Below the pieces are notes generated by a model, which did not search any database, was not told where the DNA came from, and saw only the letters and a program-made list of their open reading frames with translations. Both the position numbers and the translations under genes were made by a program. From the NCBI RefSeq assembly GCF_029962835.1, contig NC_080573.1, positions 88,264,001 to 88,328,000 on the forward strand: a DNA stretch of 64,000 nt, given 5' to 3'. Shown one piece after another: positions 22,043 through 33,715 of the stretch; position 1 is the first letter of the stretch, and each line of letters starts with the position of its first letter. Source of the DNA: Magnolia sinica (Eukaryota; Streptophyta; Magnoliopsida; Magnoliales; Magnoliaceae).

Positions 22043-22759
22043 AAATCAGAGTAACGGAGGGACCCGCCACCATGGGCCCCTTTATACAATGCTTACATCA
22101 AGATGGGTCCCACCAAAGTGGGCCCTTAAATCACAAAAATCAAATGATAAAAACACCCACCTCAAGATCACTTCTTCCTTCTACCGCCTATAGGTTCTGG
22201 AGCTCTAAAGAAATAATTCTAACGGTTGAGATGGTCTTCGGATGGTGGAGATGGGAGGTAAGAAGGTGGGCCACATTAGTTTCTCCATAGAAGCCATGGA
22301 CATTGGGTGCTTAGGTTGCTTGGGAGAAAGGGAGATATGAGAGAGAGGGATGATGTAAGAGGCTGATGGGTGAAAAGGTGAGTGATGGAAGTGTACTTGA
22401 CATGTAAGGGATGTGTAAGAGAGAGAGAGTTAACTTTGGGGATGGGTGTTGTACTTGACATGTGAGGTAATTGATGGAATATTTCTCTTGGGTTTTGTAA
22501 CACACGATGTTTTCCTTGAACTGAACGTGGGCCCACATCTCCTAACCTGGGTATCACCTCGGCGCACGAGATGCGACATCAGAACCGCGACGACAACATG
22601 GTCGTAAGGGTACAAGTCTCGGGTTAAGCCGACTCTGGAATATGGGATACAACTCAGGGTCGCGTACAACTTCAGATCACAGATCACAAGTCAACGGAAT
22701 TCGACCGGGAGGACTACAGAAGCCTATGGAATGGTACGGTCTCCGATACGGGTCTTACA
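20797..22759 (-). repeat. Family L LTR, left copy, part after Copia-B
   Basis: Continues the host sequence interrupted by Copia-B. 21,285-22,440 matches 25,655-26,670, and 22,460-22,759 matches 28,662-28,982. It contains an AC/AT microsatellite (21,018-21,062) and (GA)n at 21,994-22,039. It ends GGTCTTACA followed by a pyrimidine tract that is polypurine on the minus strand. No gene; the Arg-Glu repeat ORFs come from the GA tract. Confidence 0.75.
21994..22039. repeat. (GA)n microsatellite
   Basis: About 23 GA units, nearly perfect, at the same LTR position as the shorter tract at 26,251-26,273. Confidence 0.95.
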
Positions 22760-23170
22760 ACTCTCTCCTCCTAATAAAAATTTCATCCTCAAAATTTAAA
22801 TCATAATACAACCAATACAGAGCTCACCAAGGGAGGGAAATCCTATCAGAACAAAACATATTAACATAATCATATACCCAAGAGATAGGGATAACACTAA
22901 CAAATCTCAGCCTCTTACTCTCAAGATGCCTCCTCAGCATTTGATGATCTCACTAAACCTCGGATCCCGGACCAGAAATGATCAAAACTAGAATACTATG
23001 CAGCCTCACAACCTTATCGGTAGGGAGCTATATTAGAAAATCTTTAAGTTACTCAAACTCAGAGACCTAATCATTCTAAGTTCTCAACAATCATACAGTG
23101 CAGGATAGCTATCAGTAGATATGTGATGTTATCATCAAGTATTCCCAAGTTATACTCTGATACCAACTTT
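22760..23170 (-). mobile_element. Internal region of L element (411 bp, noncoding)
   Basis: Lies between two L LTR copies. The left edge holds CTCTCTCCTCCTAATAAAAA, a polypurine tract on the minus strand. The right edge holds CTCTGATACCA at 23,155-23,165, a TGGTATCAGAG tRNA-Met primer site on the minus strand. Between them there is no coding capacity. The element is therefore a minus-strand non-autonomous retrotransposon with LTRs several times longer than its interior. Confidence 0.65.
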
Positions 23171-24719
23171 TATCATGCCCCAAACTCGAAAACTGATCTT
23201 ATAAAATTTCAGATCGTGGAATCTGGTGCCAACAGCCTCCGTAGTACCCCATTCTCGATTCCCAACGTCCATACGCCAGATTCTGATCCTGAGATCCTAC
23301 AAGGAGTTACCAATGTACATTTACTCGTAATAAGCATAACCACAAGTTACCCAAATTACAAAGGCAACATCATCATCATATATCCACTAATATAAACATT
23401 TGAATACAATGCTAAAAGGGAAAGACATGTCAAAATCAAAGATCTAGAAGACCGCTGTATGCTCCATGCTCAACGCTACTACAACCTAACGCCACCTACA
23501 CACATCTATCATGTATAAGCTTATAGAAAGCTTAATGGGTGGTGTAAGTGTGTGCACAAGGTAAGTGCCAAGTATTCAATACAATGTCATAATCATACAA
23601 TATCATAAATACTAGCAAGATTATGAATCATACGATATCAGAGTAAGCAGAAATACTAATAAGTTCATGAGTCATACAATATCAGAGTGCGTAATACAGA
23701 TCAACTATGCAAATGAGAAGTCATAAAGAGCTAAATATCAGATGTCAAGGATGTAATGCAATATGCGGTGCAAATGGAATGACCATGCTGGAGTGTGAAG
23801 TCAGGATGATGGTACGTAGTATCGCAAGCTATGGGGCCTACTACAAGGAACTTCTATCCAAACCAGTCCCATACTTAAATTTGGATAGTCAGACTCAATG
23901 TGGTAAACTCCTGATCTCACGTTAGTCACGCACCCCAACTGAAATCCTAGCCATTATGAAGGCACACGTAACAAATAGTTGCGCACCACCAGCCCGAGTG
24001 GATAGTGAATGAATGAATGAGTATGCAACTCCTGCTCAATAAGTCCACATATCAGTACTAATCTTTCCTGAGATCATCACTGGGGTCTAGTGCACTTAAT
24101 GCCACCTGCCGCCCCATCAGGTCACAACTGGGTAAGTGGAAGAGACCTCACTATCTGCTTGGCCAGTAGCCTGCCAATACCTACCTGGCTTGTCGATAGC
24201 GGATCCATTCCTCGAGCTGGTCAAACTCAGCCTAGCTATGCTTACTTTCTCAGGTGGGTAAGGCCACACCCCCTTCCAACCGACCACGACATAGTAGGAG
24301 ACGCGGCCTACTAGTATATGACTCTCATGTGTGTATATATATATCCACTCGGTCTCGACGTTGGGGTGTCATCTGGTACCAAGAGAGTTTAAGGATTTTC
24401 ACCCAGGGCCATCTATGGCAGCCTGATGCTAGTAATAGATTTTCGGTGTCCCATCTGGCCATCCATGACATGACTATGGAGGCTACAGCCCTGATGTTGC
24501 TAGGGAGTACAATAATCACAACATAATGTAAGATGCATGAGTCGTAAAATCTAGTCATGCATCAATCTTGCGCATATCGTGCCCTCATATGAGGCAATCT
24601 CCGCCTATCAAGGAGTCTTATAACAACCTACCCAAAGACATATGTAATGGTCAACCACATCTCATAACAAACATGCAGATGATGCGTATGGGCATGTATC
24701 ATGATACTATACTGTCACA

Positions 24720-25250
24720 TACTCATAATCGGCATCGATAATCGGTCTCGATATCACATACTCATAATCGGTATCGGTAACTAGCATCGATAATTGGCCT
24801 CGACAATCGGAATCAGAATCGGCCTCGATAATCTGACTTGGCCCTAACAATTAAAATCGGCCTCGACAATCGGAATTGGAATCGGCCTCGAAAATCTGAC
24901 TTAGCCTCGACAATCGGAATCGGCCTTGACAATTGGAATCGGCCTCGACAATTGGAATCAGAATCGTCCTCGACAATCAGAATCGGTGATGACAATTGAA
25001 ATAAGAATCGGCCTCGATAATCAAAATCGACCTCGACAATCGAAATTGGAATCGGCCTCGACAATCGAAATCGGCATCGACAATTGAAATTGGCCTCAAC
25101 AATCGGAATCAGAATTGGCCTAAAAAATTTGACTCGACCCCGACAATTGGAATTGGCCTCAACAATCGGAATCAGAATTAGCCTCGACAATTAGAATCGG
25201 AATTGACCTCGACAATCTGACTCGGCCTCAACAATCAGAATCAGCTTAAC
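24720..25250. repeat. Degenerate tandem array, unit like GGCCTCGACAATCGGAATC
   Basis: About 25 imperfect copies of an 18-30 bp unit with core CTCGACAATCGGAATCGG. It produces a long but purely repetitive ORF on the minus strand, which I reject as a gene. The array is absent from the left L LTR copy. Confidence 0.85.
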
Positions 25251-25279
25251 AAAGGGCCTAAGGGAAGGTCACAATGTGG

Positions 25280-25640
25280 ACATTTAACCATCATTGCCCA
25301 TCAATGCGGACATTTAACCAACGTTGCTCCTAAGGAGTGGCCCACATAGAGCCAAACATATAGTGGGCCCAAGGCCTCACATGAAGGGCTAATATACATC
25401 GCAATGGGCCTCACTCAAGGGCCACATGTAGACCACATCGGGCCTCACCATATGGGCCTTGAATACATCACAATGGCCATGTCCCATGGGCCTTGAATAC
25501 ATCATATGGTCTTTAACATATGGACCTCAAACATGGGCCATAAATGCATCTCATCAGGCCTTGCCCATGGGCCTCGAATACATCACGATGGGCCTTGAGT
25601 AAATCACAACGGGCCACAACCCATGGGCTTCAAATACACA
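25280..25640. repeat. Degenerate GGGCCTYR...ATACATCACAATG repeat
   Basis: Same type as 10,932-11,420; short imperfect units of about 30-40 bp. Confidence 0.7.
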
Positions 25641-26250
25641 ATAGGTGAAATCAGTGGGTCCCACATAGGGCCCACCAGCTATATATATATCATTATATAT
25701 ATATATATTATAATAAACCATAGTATCTAGGCCTTGGACGACCTGTATGAAGGTCCACTATCACGTCCAGGGACTGGACGTCTTGGATGAAATCGTTGGA
25801 TCCCACGTCCTACGTCCCACGTGGACGGATGGGCTGGATCACACTCTCATCTGGTGGGTCCCACGCCAGTGTGGCCCCTAAAGTTTTGAATCAAACTGAT
25901 ATTTATTTTTCCCCTTTAATAGTCCAGCAACAGTTACTATTAGACGTCCAATATGTGGACGGTCAGGATTAGATCAGGTGGGCCCGTGATCTAGCTAAAT
26001 TGGATGGACGATGTGTAAATAGTAGTTTCTACTGCTGCAGCAAAGGGGTCATGGCGTGGATGAAGCCCACATCACAATGGGCCCCGTCTAGATGGAAGGA
26101 CTACTAGAAGAAGCACATACGGCACGGTGGGTCTTCACCGTCCAAGTTGCTGGATGGTGGATATACCACATACATCAAAGTGGGGTCTACTATGATGGAA
26201 GGCGTGGATATATCACATGCATCAGGTGGGCCACACGACATTAAAGGGAG

Positions 26251-26273
26251 AGAGAGAGAGAGAGAGAGAGAGA
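26251..26273. repeat. (GA)n microsatellite
   Basis: Shorter counterpart of 21,994-22,039. Confidence 0.9.
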
Positions 26274-26677
26274 TGTAAATCGGAGTAGTGGAGGGACCCC
26301 GCCACCATGGGCCCCTCTATACAATGCTTACATCAAGATGGGTCCCACCAATGTGGGCCCTTAAATCATAAAAATCAAATGATAAAAATACCCACCTTAA
26401 GATATCTTCTCCCTTCTTCTGCCTATAAGTTCTGGAGCTCTAAGGAAACAATTCCAACTATTGAGATGGTCTTCATATGGTGGAGATAGGTGGTAAGAAG
26501 GTGGGCCACACTAGTTTCTCCATGGAAGCCATGGACGTTGGGTGCTTAGGTTGCTTGGGAGAAAGAGAGAGATGAGAGGGAGAGGTGATGTAAGAGGGTG
26601 ATGGGTGAAAGGTGAGTAATGGAAGTGTACTTGACATGTAAGACATGTTTAAGAGAGAGAGTTGACTTTGGGGATGG

Positions 26678-26682
26678 GTGTT
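26678..26682. other. TSD of solo LTR, left (GTGTT)
   Basis: Repeated at 28,657-28,661. Confidence 0.93.
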
Positions 26683-27865
26683 TGAAAAGGCCAAGCTATA
26701 TGTCCTAGAGGGGGGGTGAATAGGACAGTGCCAAATTAAAACTTATAACAGCGGAATTAAAATGAATATGATAGCCAAAGTAAATCACAATGCAGTAAAT
26801 TAAAATAATCTCAAAATTCAGATCTTGAGAGGTTGATACAAACGTTGTTCTAAGGACAACCTTACACCAAAAACAGAGTTTATGGTAGGACAACCTTATT
26901 TCTAGAAAGATCTTTGTATCAAGTCTCAAACCGAAGAGGAATACAATAATAAATATAAACTGAATTGAAATAACTTGTAATTAAAAATGTATTGTTCTAG
27001 GGATAGCCATACACCATAAAAATGGCAGGGCAACCTTGCTGGAACAACTTTCAAATGAAATTAAAAATCAAGCTTATAAAGGAATAGCAGAAAATAAATT
27101 CTAAGCTATTACAACATTCTCACAAAGCTTGAATTAAATAATTACAACATTCACCACCATACATACATCCCACAAAAGAATAATTAAAAATTAGAAGAAT
27201 AAATCAATCAAACACAAGGGTTTATAGTGGTTCGCCTGTGTGTTCACCAACTGTTAAACAACAGCCACACAAAAAGCTACTCCACTCCTAATATCCTCAC
27301 ACAGGGGATATTAGCGTTCACTAAAAATAGGTTTTCCCCGGTTCACCCAAAACCCTTACAATTGTGTCTTTGTATGTGGGCTTACACAATTAAAAAAACC
27401 CCACTTCTGAGTTTTCCTGGCTTTCCTCAGATAACCAATATAACAAGATTTTTCTGGCAAATCTTGAAAGAAACCAAAATAATAGAAAGGAATTTACAAT
27501 ATGTAAAATACCTGAATATCTCCTTCGTTGTAGCAGCCCGGTAGAACCAAATCAAAGTAGATTAAATGTCCAAGTTCAATGTCCAGTACTCGATCACAAT
27601 GGTTCTAATTCTAATAGATTTTAAATTAAACCAAATAGGGCTTGCCTTAATTGATTTTGATTCCAAAGAAAGGGAATAACAATTCCTCTTTATCAAATCA
27701 GATTGGAATAGTAGAAATAAAATTAATTAAAATAAAGCTAAGGAAAGAGAATATTAAATAAACACACTTAGCTTAGATGGAGCACAGAATTATCTCTCAG
27801 AAGTTCGACGAAGATTGGCTTGAATACTTTAATTAATTCGATAATTTCTTCTGAGATTCGTGCAC

Positions 27866-27873
27866 TATTTATA
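27866..27873 (-). promoter_or_regulatory. TATA box of solo LTR
   Basis: TATTTATA on plus, TATAAATA on minus, just downstream (minus sense) of the motif array. Confidence 0.78.
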
Positions 27874-27892
27874 AGTGAGAAGATCGGGTCTT

Positions 27893-28235
27893 CGACTGGT
27901 CTAGAGTGCTCTTCAACAAGTCAAAACAACAACAGATATTTGAAAAATCCGGCGGGATATGCTCTAACCGTTCTACGACTGGTCGAAGCTCTCCTATGAC
28001 TGGTCGTAGGTCCTGAAAATCTTCGCTGGACTTCGAGTCGAAGATTGTACGACTGGTCGAAGATCAGTCGACATTGTTCCTACGACTGGTCGAACAGATT
28101 CCTGGACTAGTCGAAGGCTAACAGATTTTATCCAGAATTTGTAACAAACTCACGACTGGTCGAGGAATTTCTTAGACTGGTCGAAGCAAGTCTAGGACTA
28201 GTCGAAGAAGGCCTAGGACTAGTAGAAGAACAGAC
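27893..28235. promoter_or_regulatory. U3 array of about 12 CGACTGGTCG-type motifs (solo LTR)
   Basis: Copies such as CGACTGGTCGAAG, TGACTGGTCGTAGG and GGACTAGTCGAAG. Motif cores match better between this copy and 9,483-9,840 than the spacers do, by eye. Confidence 0.7.
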
Positions 28236-28656
28236 CAATCACATGTAAAATAAACATTCGGTTTATGTATCCGAAATGACCTACTTCTAAGGTCAACGTA
28301 TGGTCAATCAAACCTCAACCATGAAGTATGGACATTGAAACATTAGGAACAAGAGACCTTGAAGTATGAGCCTTGAAGTCTTGATGTAGATCAAACCTTG
28401 ATGTAGCTCAATCTTGAAAGTGTACAAACTGCCTTGAACTCTTCTTGAAGTCATGCAGCTTGAGTCTTGTCTTGTGAGCAGTTCTTTCATTCAAGATTGA
28501 TCCTTGTACTAGTGAGCTTTGCTTGTTGTGAGCTTAGCTTGTTCATGAATGTTGATCTTTGAAAGAGCTTCACTTAAGCAAGTTATATATAACATAATAG
28601 TGATTTTGTCATCACAAATTTGACAACAGACAGGGATATAAACTATAACACTTACA

Positions 28657-28661
28657 GTGTT
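28657..28661. other. TSD of solo LTR, right (GTGTT)
   Basis: Matches 26,678-26,682. Confidence 0.93.
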
Positions 28662-28982
28662 TACTTGACATGTGAGGTGATTGATGGGATTGCTTGATGG
28701 GATATTTCTCTTAGGTTTTGCAACACACGGTGTTTTCCTCGAATGGAACGCGGACCCACATCTCCTGCCTTGGGTATCACCTCGGCGCGCAAGATGTGGC
28801 ATCTAAACTGCGACGACGGTGCGGTTGCAAGGGTACAAGTCTCGGATTCAGCCGACTCTAGAATACAGGATACAACTCAGCATCACGTGCAACTGCCGAT
28901 CATAGATCGCAGGTCACCAAAATTTGACTAGGAGGACCGCGGAAGCCTATGGAATGGTACGGTCTCGGATATGGGTCTTACA
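28662..28982 (-). repeat. Family L LTR, right copy, end segment
   Basis: Homologous to 22,460-22,759 and 841-1,109; ends GGGTCTTACA. On the minus strand this is the LTR start. Confidence 0.8.
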
Positions 28983-30422
28983 CATACTTATACCACCCTC
29001 TAAGTTTTCTCTATGCCTATGCATGATAAATGCGTGCAGGTGGCGTTAGGTCGCAAGAGCGTCAAGGTTGGAGTGTGCAGTTGTCTTCTGGAGCTTTGAT
29101 TATCGATATATGTATTTCTCTTTAAGCATTGTATTCAACTGTTATTTTTGTGAATATGTGATGATGATGTTGCCTTTGTAATTTGGGTAAACTTGTGGTT
29201 ATGCTTTTTACGAGATAAATGTACGTCAGAATATCCTCCTTATAAGATCACAGGATAGCAATCTGGCGTATGGGCACTTGAAGCTGAGAATGGGGTAATA
29301 TAGAGGCTGTTGACACCAGATTCGGTGATCGAGAATTTTATGATCCTGGTTTCCTAGTCTGGGGCGTGATAGCATGTGGTGTCGAGTGTACTATACCCCA
29401 ATGATGAGCCTAAAGATGTACGATACTGATATATGGACTTATTGAGTGGGAGTCGCATACCTAGCATTTTACTCATTCATTCATTCATTTACTATCCACT
29501 CGGGCTGGTAGTGCGTAACTACTTATTGTGTACCTTCACAATGGCCAGGATTTCAGTTAGGGTGCGCGACTAACCTGATATCGGGAGTTTATCACATTGA
29601 GTCTAGCTATCCAAATTTAGGTATGAGACTGGTTTGGATAAAAGTCCCTTGTGATGGACCCCATAGCCTATGATACTACATACTATCATCTGGACTTCAC
29701 ACTCCAGCTTGGTAATTACATTCGCAGCGCATACTACATCCACGACATATGGAATTTTAAGCTGCTATGTTTGTACAATTATATGGATTAGATGATCCTG
29801 ACGGTATTTGTGGACTCATCAGGATTTGTATATTGCATTACATTCTCAGTATATGATATTTGGCTTGTTATGTCTCCACATTGCATAGCTGATTTACATT
29901 GCTTCCTTAGATTGTGATTTAGCTTATTATCTTTTTGCACCGTATAGATTGGATAAGGCTGATGATAATTATGGACTTACCGGCATGTTTGCGCATTGCT
30001 ATGATATTGTATACTTGACACTTACCTTGCGCACACACTTACACCACCCTCTAAGCTTTTTATAAGCTTATACACGATAGATACGTGCAGGTGGCATTAG
30101 GTCGGAGCAGCATTGAGCTTGGAGCATGCAGCTGTCTTCTGGAGCTTTGATTTTCGATATGTATTTCCCTTTCAACACTGTATTTAACTATTTATATTAG
30201 TAGATATGTGATGATGATGTTGCCTTTATGATTTGGGTAAACTTGTGGTTATGCTTCTTATGAGATAAATGTACAATTAGAAAATCCTCCTTGTAGGATC
30301 CCAGGATCGAAATATGGCGTATGGGCGTTGGGAGCCAAGAATGGGGTACTACAGAGGCTGTCGGCACCGGATTCGATAATCAGGAATTTTGTGAGCCCGA
30401 TTTCTGAGTTTGTGGTGTGACA
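28983..30422 (+). repeat. Two tandem partial L LTR copies in inverted orientation
   Basis: 28,983-29,376 is the reverse complement of about 23,171-23,560 and ends GGGGCGTGATAGCA. 29,377-30,422 is the reverse complement of about 23,171-24,095 and ends GGTGTGACA. Shared landmarks are CACCCTCTAAG, GGTGGCRTTAGGTCG, ATGTTGCCTTTR and GGCGTATGGGC. No gene. Both lie opposite to the LTR at 23,171, forming a long interrupted inverted repeat. Confidence 0.7.
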
Positions 30423-31972
30423 CCATTTCCTCTGCATGGCTAGATACTATCACTGCTGATCATCATCTGGCGCTATGGGCTTCCAGATGGATGATCTTGA
30501 TCAGTAGACGGGGCCCACAAGAGGATGGTGGGTTTTTCAGTCATACAATGAAGATGACTACCTTGGCAAGTCAATATTGAATGGTTGATCCGATGATCAG
30601 TAGCACATGGACGGTGTGGATGGGTCCCATGATCACTGTGGGACCCTCCAAAAGCTCATGGCGGGTGAGACAAGCTCAACCACAACTTTGTGAAAGCCCT
30701 AACATGGAGGGCTAAGATGGCTTCAAGTGGAGGGATGAGATGCTACAGAGGCAACCCACGTGGATTTGGAAAGCAACGAAACTTTCTATTTTTGAAAGGA
30801 AAAGAAGCACAAACAGCCCTCTTGTGTGGGTATTTGTGAGTACATGCACGCGATTCATCGGGTGGACCAACTATGGTTTGGCCTTACACACTAGGAGGAC
30901 TTGATGGATGGCTTAGATCTTCTATATGGGCCTTGATGGTGGGCCACGATTAGAACAGATGGATGATTATTCGTCAATTCAAAAACACGCTGGGCGTAAG
31001 AAAAGGAAAGAAGGAATTTCCTTCTTTTAGAAATGGTCAGGTCAAACCCGCTTGACCAACCTCCCCGATCCCGTGCACGATGAGTGCACACACTCCAAGT
31101 ACACACGCATCAAAAGTGGGGCCCATAGGGATGTTCGTGATGTGATCCACTTTGTTCATCTATTTTATTTTATTTTTTGCTCATATTATGGCCCAGTCCA
31201 AAGAATAAGGCAGATCCATGTCTTAGGTGGGCCATATCAGATGACAGATGGCCTTTAAGTGCTGATTATTGTCAATTCGATGACGATCTCTGCTCCAATC
31301 CCATGATCAGAACTATCCATCTGATTCCTTGGTGTGTATAGGGCCCTAAGTCCAATAATGGGGCTTATCTAAAGTTCAGGTGGGCCACACTTTAAATTCT
31401 TTGACTTAAACAATGGATTTTCGCTGATTCGACGATCGGGTCCTTTCTAAATCTGATCTAATCGTCTGTACTCCAATTTAGGGTAAATTTCACAATCATT
31501 TCTATAATTAATCACTCCTACTTCTCACTTGAATGAATGATCATGGGTTTTAACGGGTGGATTATCTCAAGACGATTCATCAACGGTTTAGGAGTCCCTT
31601 ATATGGATTTAATGCCTACTTTTGATGATCATATCCATCAATGTACGATGTGAGGACCAAATCCAATTATCTATCATGAATTTCATAGTTGACCCATAGT
31701 TCCAACGGTCGTCAGATCTTGTGATCCAAAAGTGCAAGTGTTTCAGACTCACTCCTCACAAGTCCTAGGTGTTCTAAAGTCAATATAGGTAGAGATCTAG
31801 TGACTGATCTTATGATCAAAGGGTCAGACGGCTCGATCTATGGGCGAGGATCCTTCTAATGGTCAAATTTAAGATAGAACGAATGTGGATGTTTAGACCA
31901 ATTGGCTTTATGATTACATTTAGTTAGGTTCTCATGGTAACACCCAAGTACTGAAAAGTATGGGGTGTTACA
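30423..31972 (-). repeat. Unassigned repeat, probably part of a Gypsy LTR
   Basis: No coding sequence recognised. The right edge reads, on the minus strand, TGTAACACCCCATACTTTTC, a frequent Tekay/chromovirus LTR start, and forms a hairpin. It abuts Athila-1 sequence at 31,973. I could not find the other LTR end or a TSD, so this may be a truncated LTR. Confidence 0.4.
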
Positions 31973-32474
31973 TCAATTGAGCGCAAGCACTTAGGTGATA
32001 AAATTACTTAGATGATTAGACTCCAGTAATTCAAAATTCAATCTCTATCTTATCATATCTAAAGCATTCTTAAGTATACAATTCATCGCTTCCCAAACAG
32101 ATTTCAACTTGAAACATTGAAAATCTTTAAAAAATTTTGCTTAAAACTGAGAAAACACTGATTAGTTTACCTAATCCCCCGTCCCGAACCTAAAAATCTA
32201 CATTGTCCTCAATGTAAAAGAAATAAGCATGTAATGCAAGAAAGACAATAAAAAGAAAAGGGAAGTGATGGAAAGGTAATACATGAAGAAGGAATTTTGA
32301 GGTTTTTCCAATGATCTCAGTGTGAAGATGGGTTAGCACAAGAATTAAATCATCAAAAAGCAAACTATCCTAAACAGCGGAAAGCAAACTGTCCTAATCA
32401 GCGGAAAGCAAACTATCCTAAACAATTACATATGAAAGCAATAAACCTAACTATACCTCTATCAGATTAGGAGG
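31973..32474 (-). other. Athila-1 3' untranslated region
   Basis: Noncoding; matches 53,841-54,285 of Athila-2 and about 56,530-57,010 of Athila-3. A small tandem repeat (AGCGGAAAGCAAACTRTCCTAA) occurs at 32,355-32,420. Confidence 0.75.
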
Positions 32475-33710
32475 TCAATCCGGGTAAACAGGATCAATCA
32501 GAGGTATGGACATGTCCTCTGAATCAAATTTCTCAACAAATGGCTTTAATTAATGTCCATTCACTTTGAAAATATTACCATTGTTTGGATTCTGAATCTC
32601 GATGGCCCCATTAAGATAGACATTAGTAATTGTGAAAGGTCTGGTCCAACGAGATCAAAGTTTACCTGGAAAAAGATGTAACCGAGAATTGTACAAAAGG
32701 ACCTTCTGACCTGATGTGAATGATTTCTAAAGAATGTGTTGGTCATGAAACACCTTCATCTTGTCCTTGTAAATTCTTGAGTTCTTGTATGCATTATTCC
32801 AGATCTCTTCAAGTTCATTTAACTGAAGTTTGCTTAGCGAGCCAGCATTGTCCAAATTGAAGTTCAGATTTTTAATAGCCCAGTAGGCCCTATGTTCCAA
32901 CTCCATAGGCAAGTGGCAAGCCTTCCCACAGACAAGTCTAAAGGGAGACATTCCAATAGGGGTCTTAAATGTTGTACAGTAAGCCCATAAAGCATCGGTC
33001 AAGCAAATTGACCAATCCTTATGGTCAGGGTTAACCGTTTCTTCAAAGATGTGTTTAATTTCTCTATTGGAAATCTCAGATTGCCCATTTGTTTGTGGGT
33101 GGTATGGAGTGCTCACTTTGTGGGAGATGTTATATTTCTTCATTAAGTTCGTGAATGACCTATTACAAAAATGTAAACCTCCATCACTAATGATGGCTCG
33201 AGGCATTTTGAACTGAGAAAGAATGTTCTCTTTTAAGAATTTAATCACCGTTTGATGATCATTATTTCAACACTGGATTGCTTCGACCCATTTAGTGACA
33301 TAGTCTACCACTAGCAAGATATATAAATTCCCAAAAGATTAAGGGAATGGTCCCACGAAATTGATATCCCAGTGATCAAATGATTCAATAATCAGAATGT
33401 GTTCAAAAGCATCATATTTTGAGGGGACAATGCTCCTAATTTCTGACAATGCTCACAAGTTTTGCAAAATTAATGAGTGTTTTTGAATATAGTGGGCTAG
33501 TAAAAGCCGTACTGTAGAATTTTGGCCATGGTCTTTTTAGTAGAAAAGTGACCACCACAGACTTAAGAATGATAAAAGGAGATGATACTCTAGTGTTCAT
33601 TGTCTGGCACACAACTCCTTAAGATTTAGACTAGGCAATATTTAAATAATTATGGATCATCCAGAAGAATTTACATACCTTAGTGAATAATTTTTTCTTA
33701 TCTTACATAG
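32475..33710 (-). pseudogene. Athila-1 integrase, broken
   Basis: The most readable piece is 32,727-33,248. It holds the second catalytic aspartate (IISDGGLHF), the Athila YHPQTNGQ block and the catalytic glutamate in the [10 protein letters not shown] segment, then [19 protein letters not shown] and [19 protein letters not shown]. The C-terminal part, including KVNGH and [14 protein letters not shown], continues with stops to a TGA at 32,475. The N-terminal zinc region lies at 33,400-33,650 with stops. Integrase would act in the nucleus to insert cDNA. Confidence 0.87.
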
Positions 33711-33715
33711 TCCAA
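33711..33715. other. TSD of Gypsy-T, left (TCCAA)
   Basis: Repeated at 47,022-47,026. Removing Gypsy-T and one copy rebuilds continuous Athila-1 sequence that matches Athila-3 at 58,236-58,265. Confidence 0.95.

Larger units (their letters stand above)
23171..26682 (-). repeat. Family L LTR, right copy, first part
   Basis: Begins TATCATGCCCC (TG expected, so the first dinucleotide seems mutated) right after the primer site and runs to the solo LTR insertion. It contains the 23,171-24,095 segment that also occurs inverted at 28,983-30,422, the 24,095-24,708 block shared with 1,110-1,720, the CTCGACAATCGG array, the GGGCC-type filler shared with 10,932-11,420, and the block shared with 21,285-22,440. 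No gene. Confidence 0.7.
26683..28656 (-). mobile_element. Solo LTR of Copia-A family (1,974 bp, minus)
   Basis: The reverse complement of the Copia-A 3' LTR: begins TGAAAAGGCCAAGC and ends ...ACACTTACA on the plus strand, flanked by GTGTT duplications. It has its own motif array (27,893-28,235) and a minus-strand TATA box at 27,866-27,873. There is no internal region, so it is what LTR-LTR recombination leaves. The unoccupied paralogous site is visible at 22,441-22,460. Confidence 0.95.

Noticed and set aside
21725..22290. ORFs of 105-128 codons around the GA tract
   Set aside because: Arg-Glu runs come from the (GA)n microsatellite inside an LTR; the rest has no recognisable domain.
20797..22440. 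MITE or DNA transposon, because of GTGGGCCCAC-like short palindromes
   Set aside because: No terminal inverted repeats or TSD; the block recurs as part of the L LTR.
24813..25190. 125-codon ORF on the minus strand
   Set aside because: It is a translation of the CTCGACAATCGG array; length reflects the repeat and not a gene.
30891..31258. Possible host gene in the unassigned segment
   Set aside because: ORFs of about 70 codons without domain, splice or start context; sequence looks like LTR filler.
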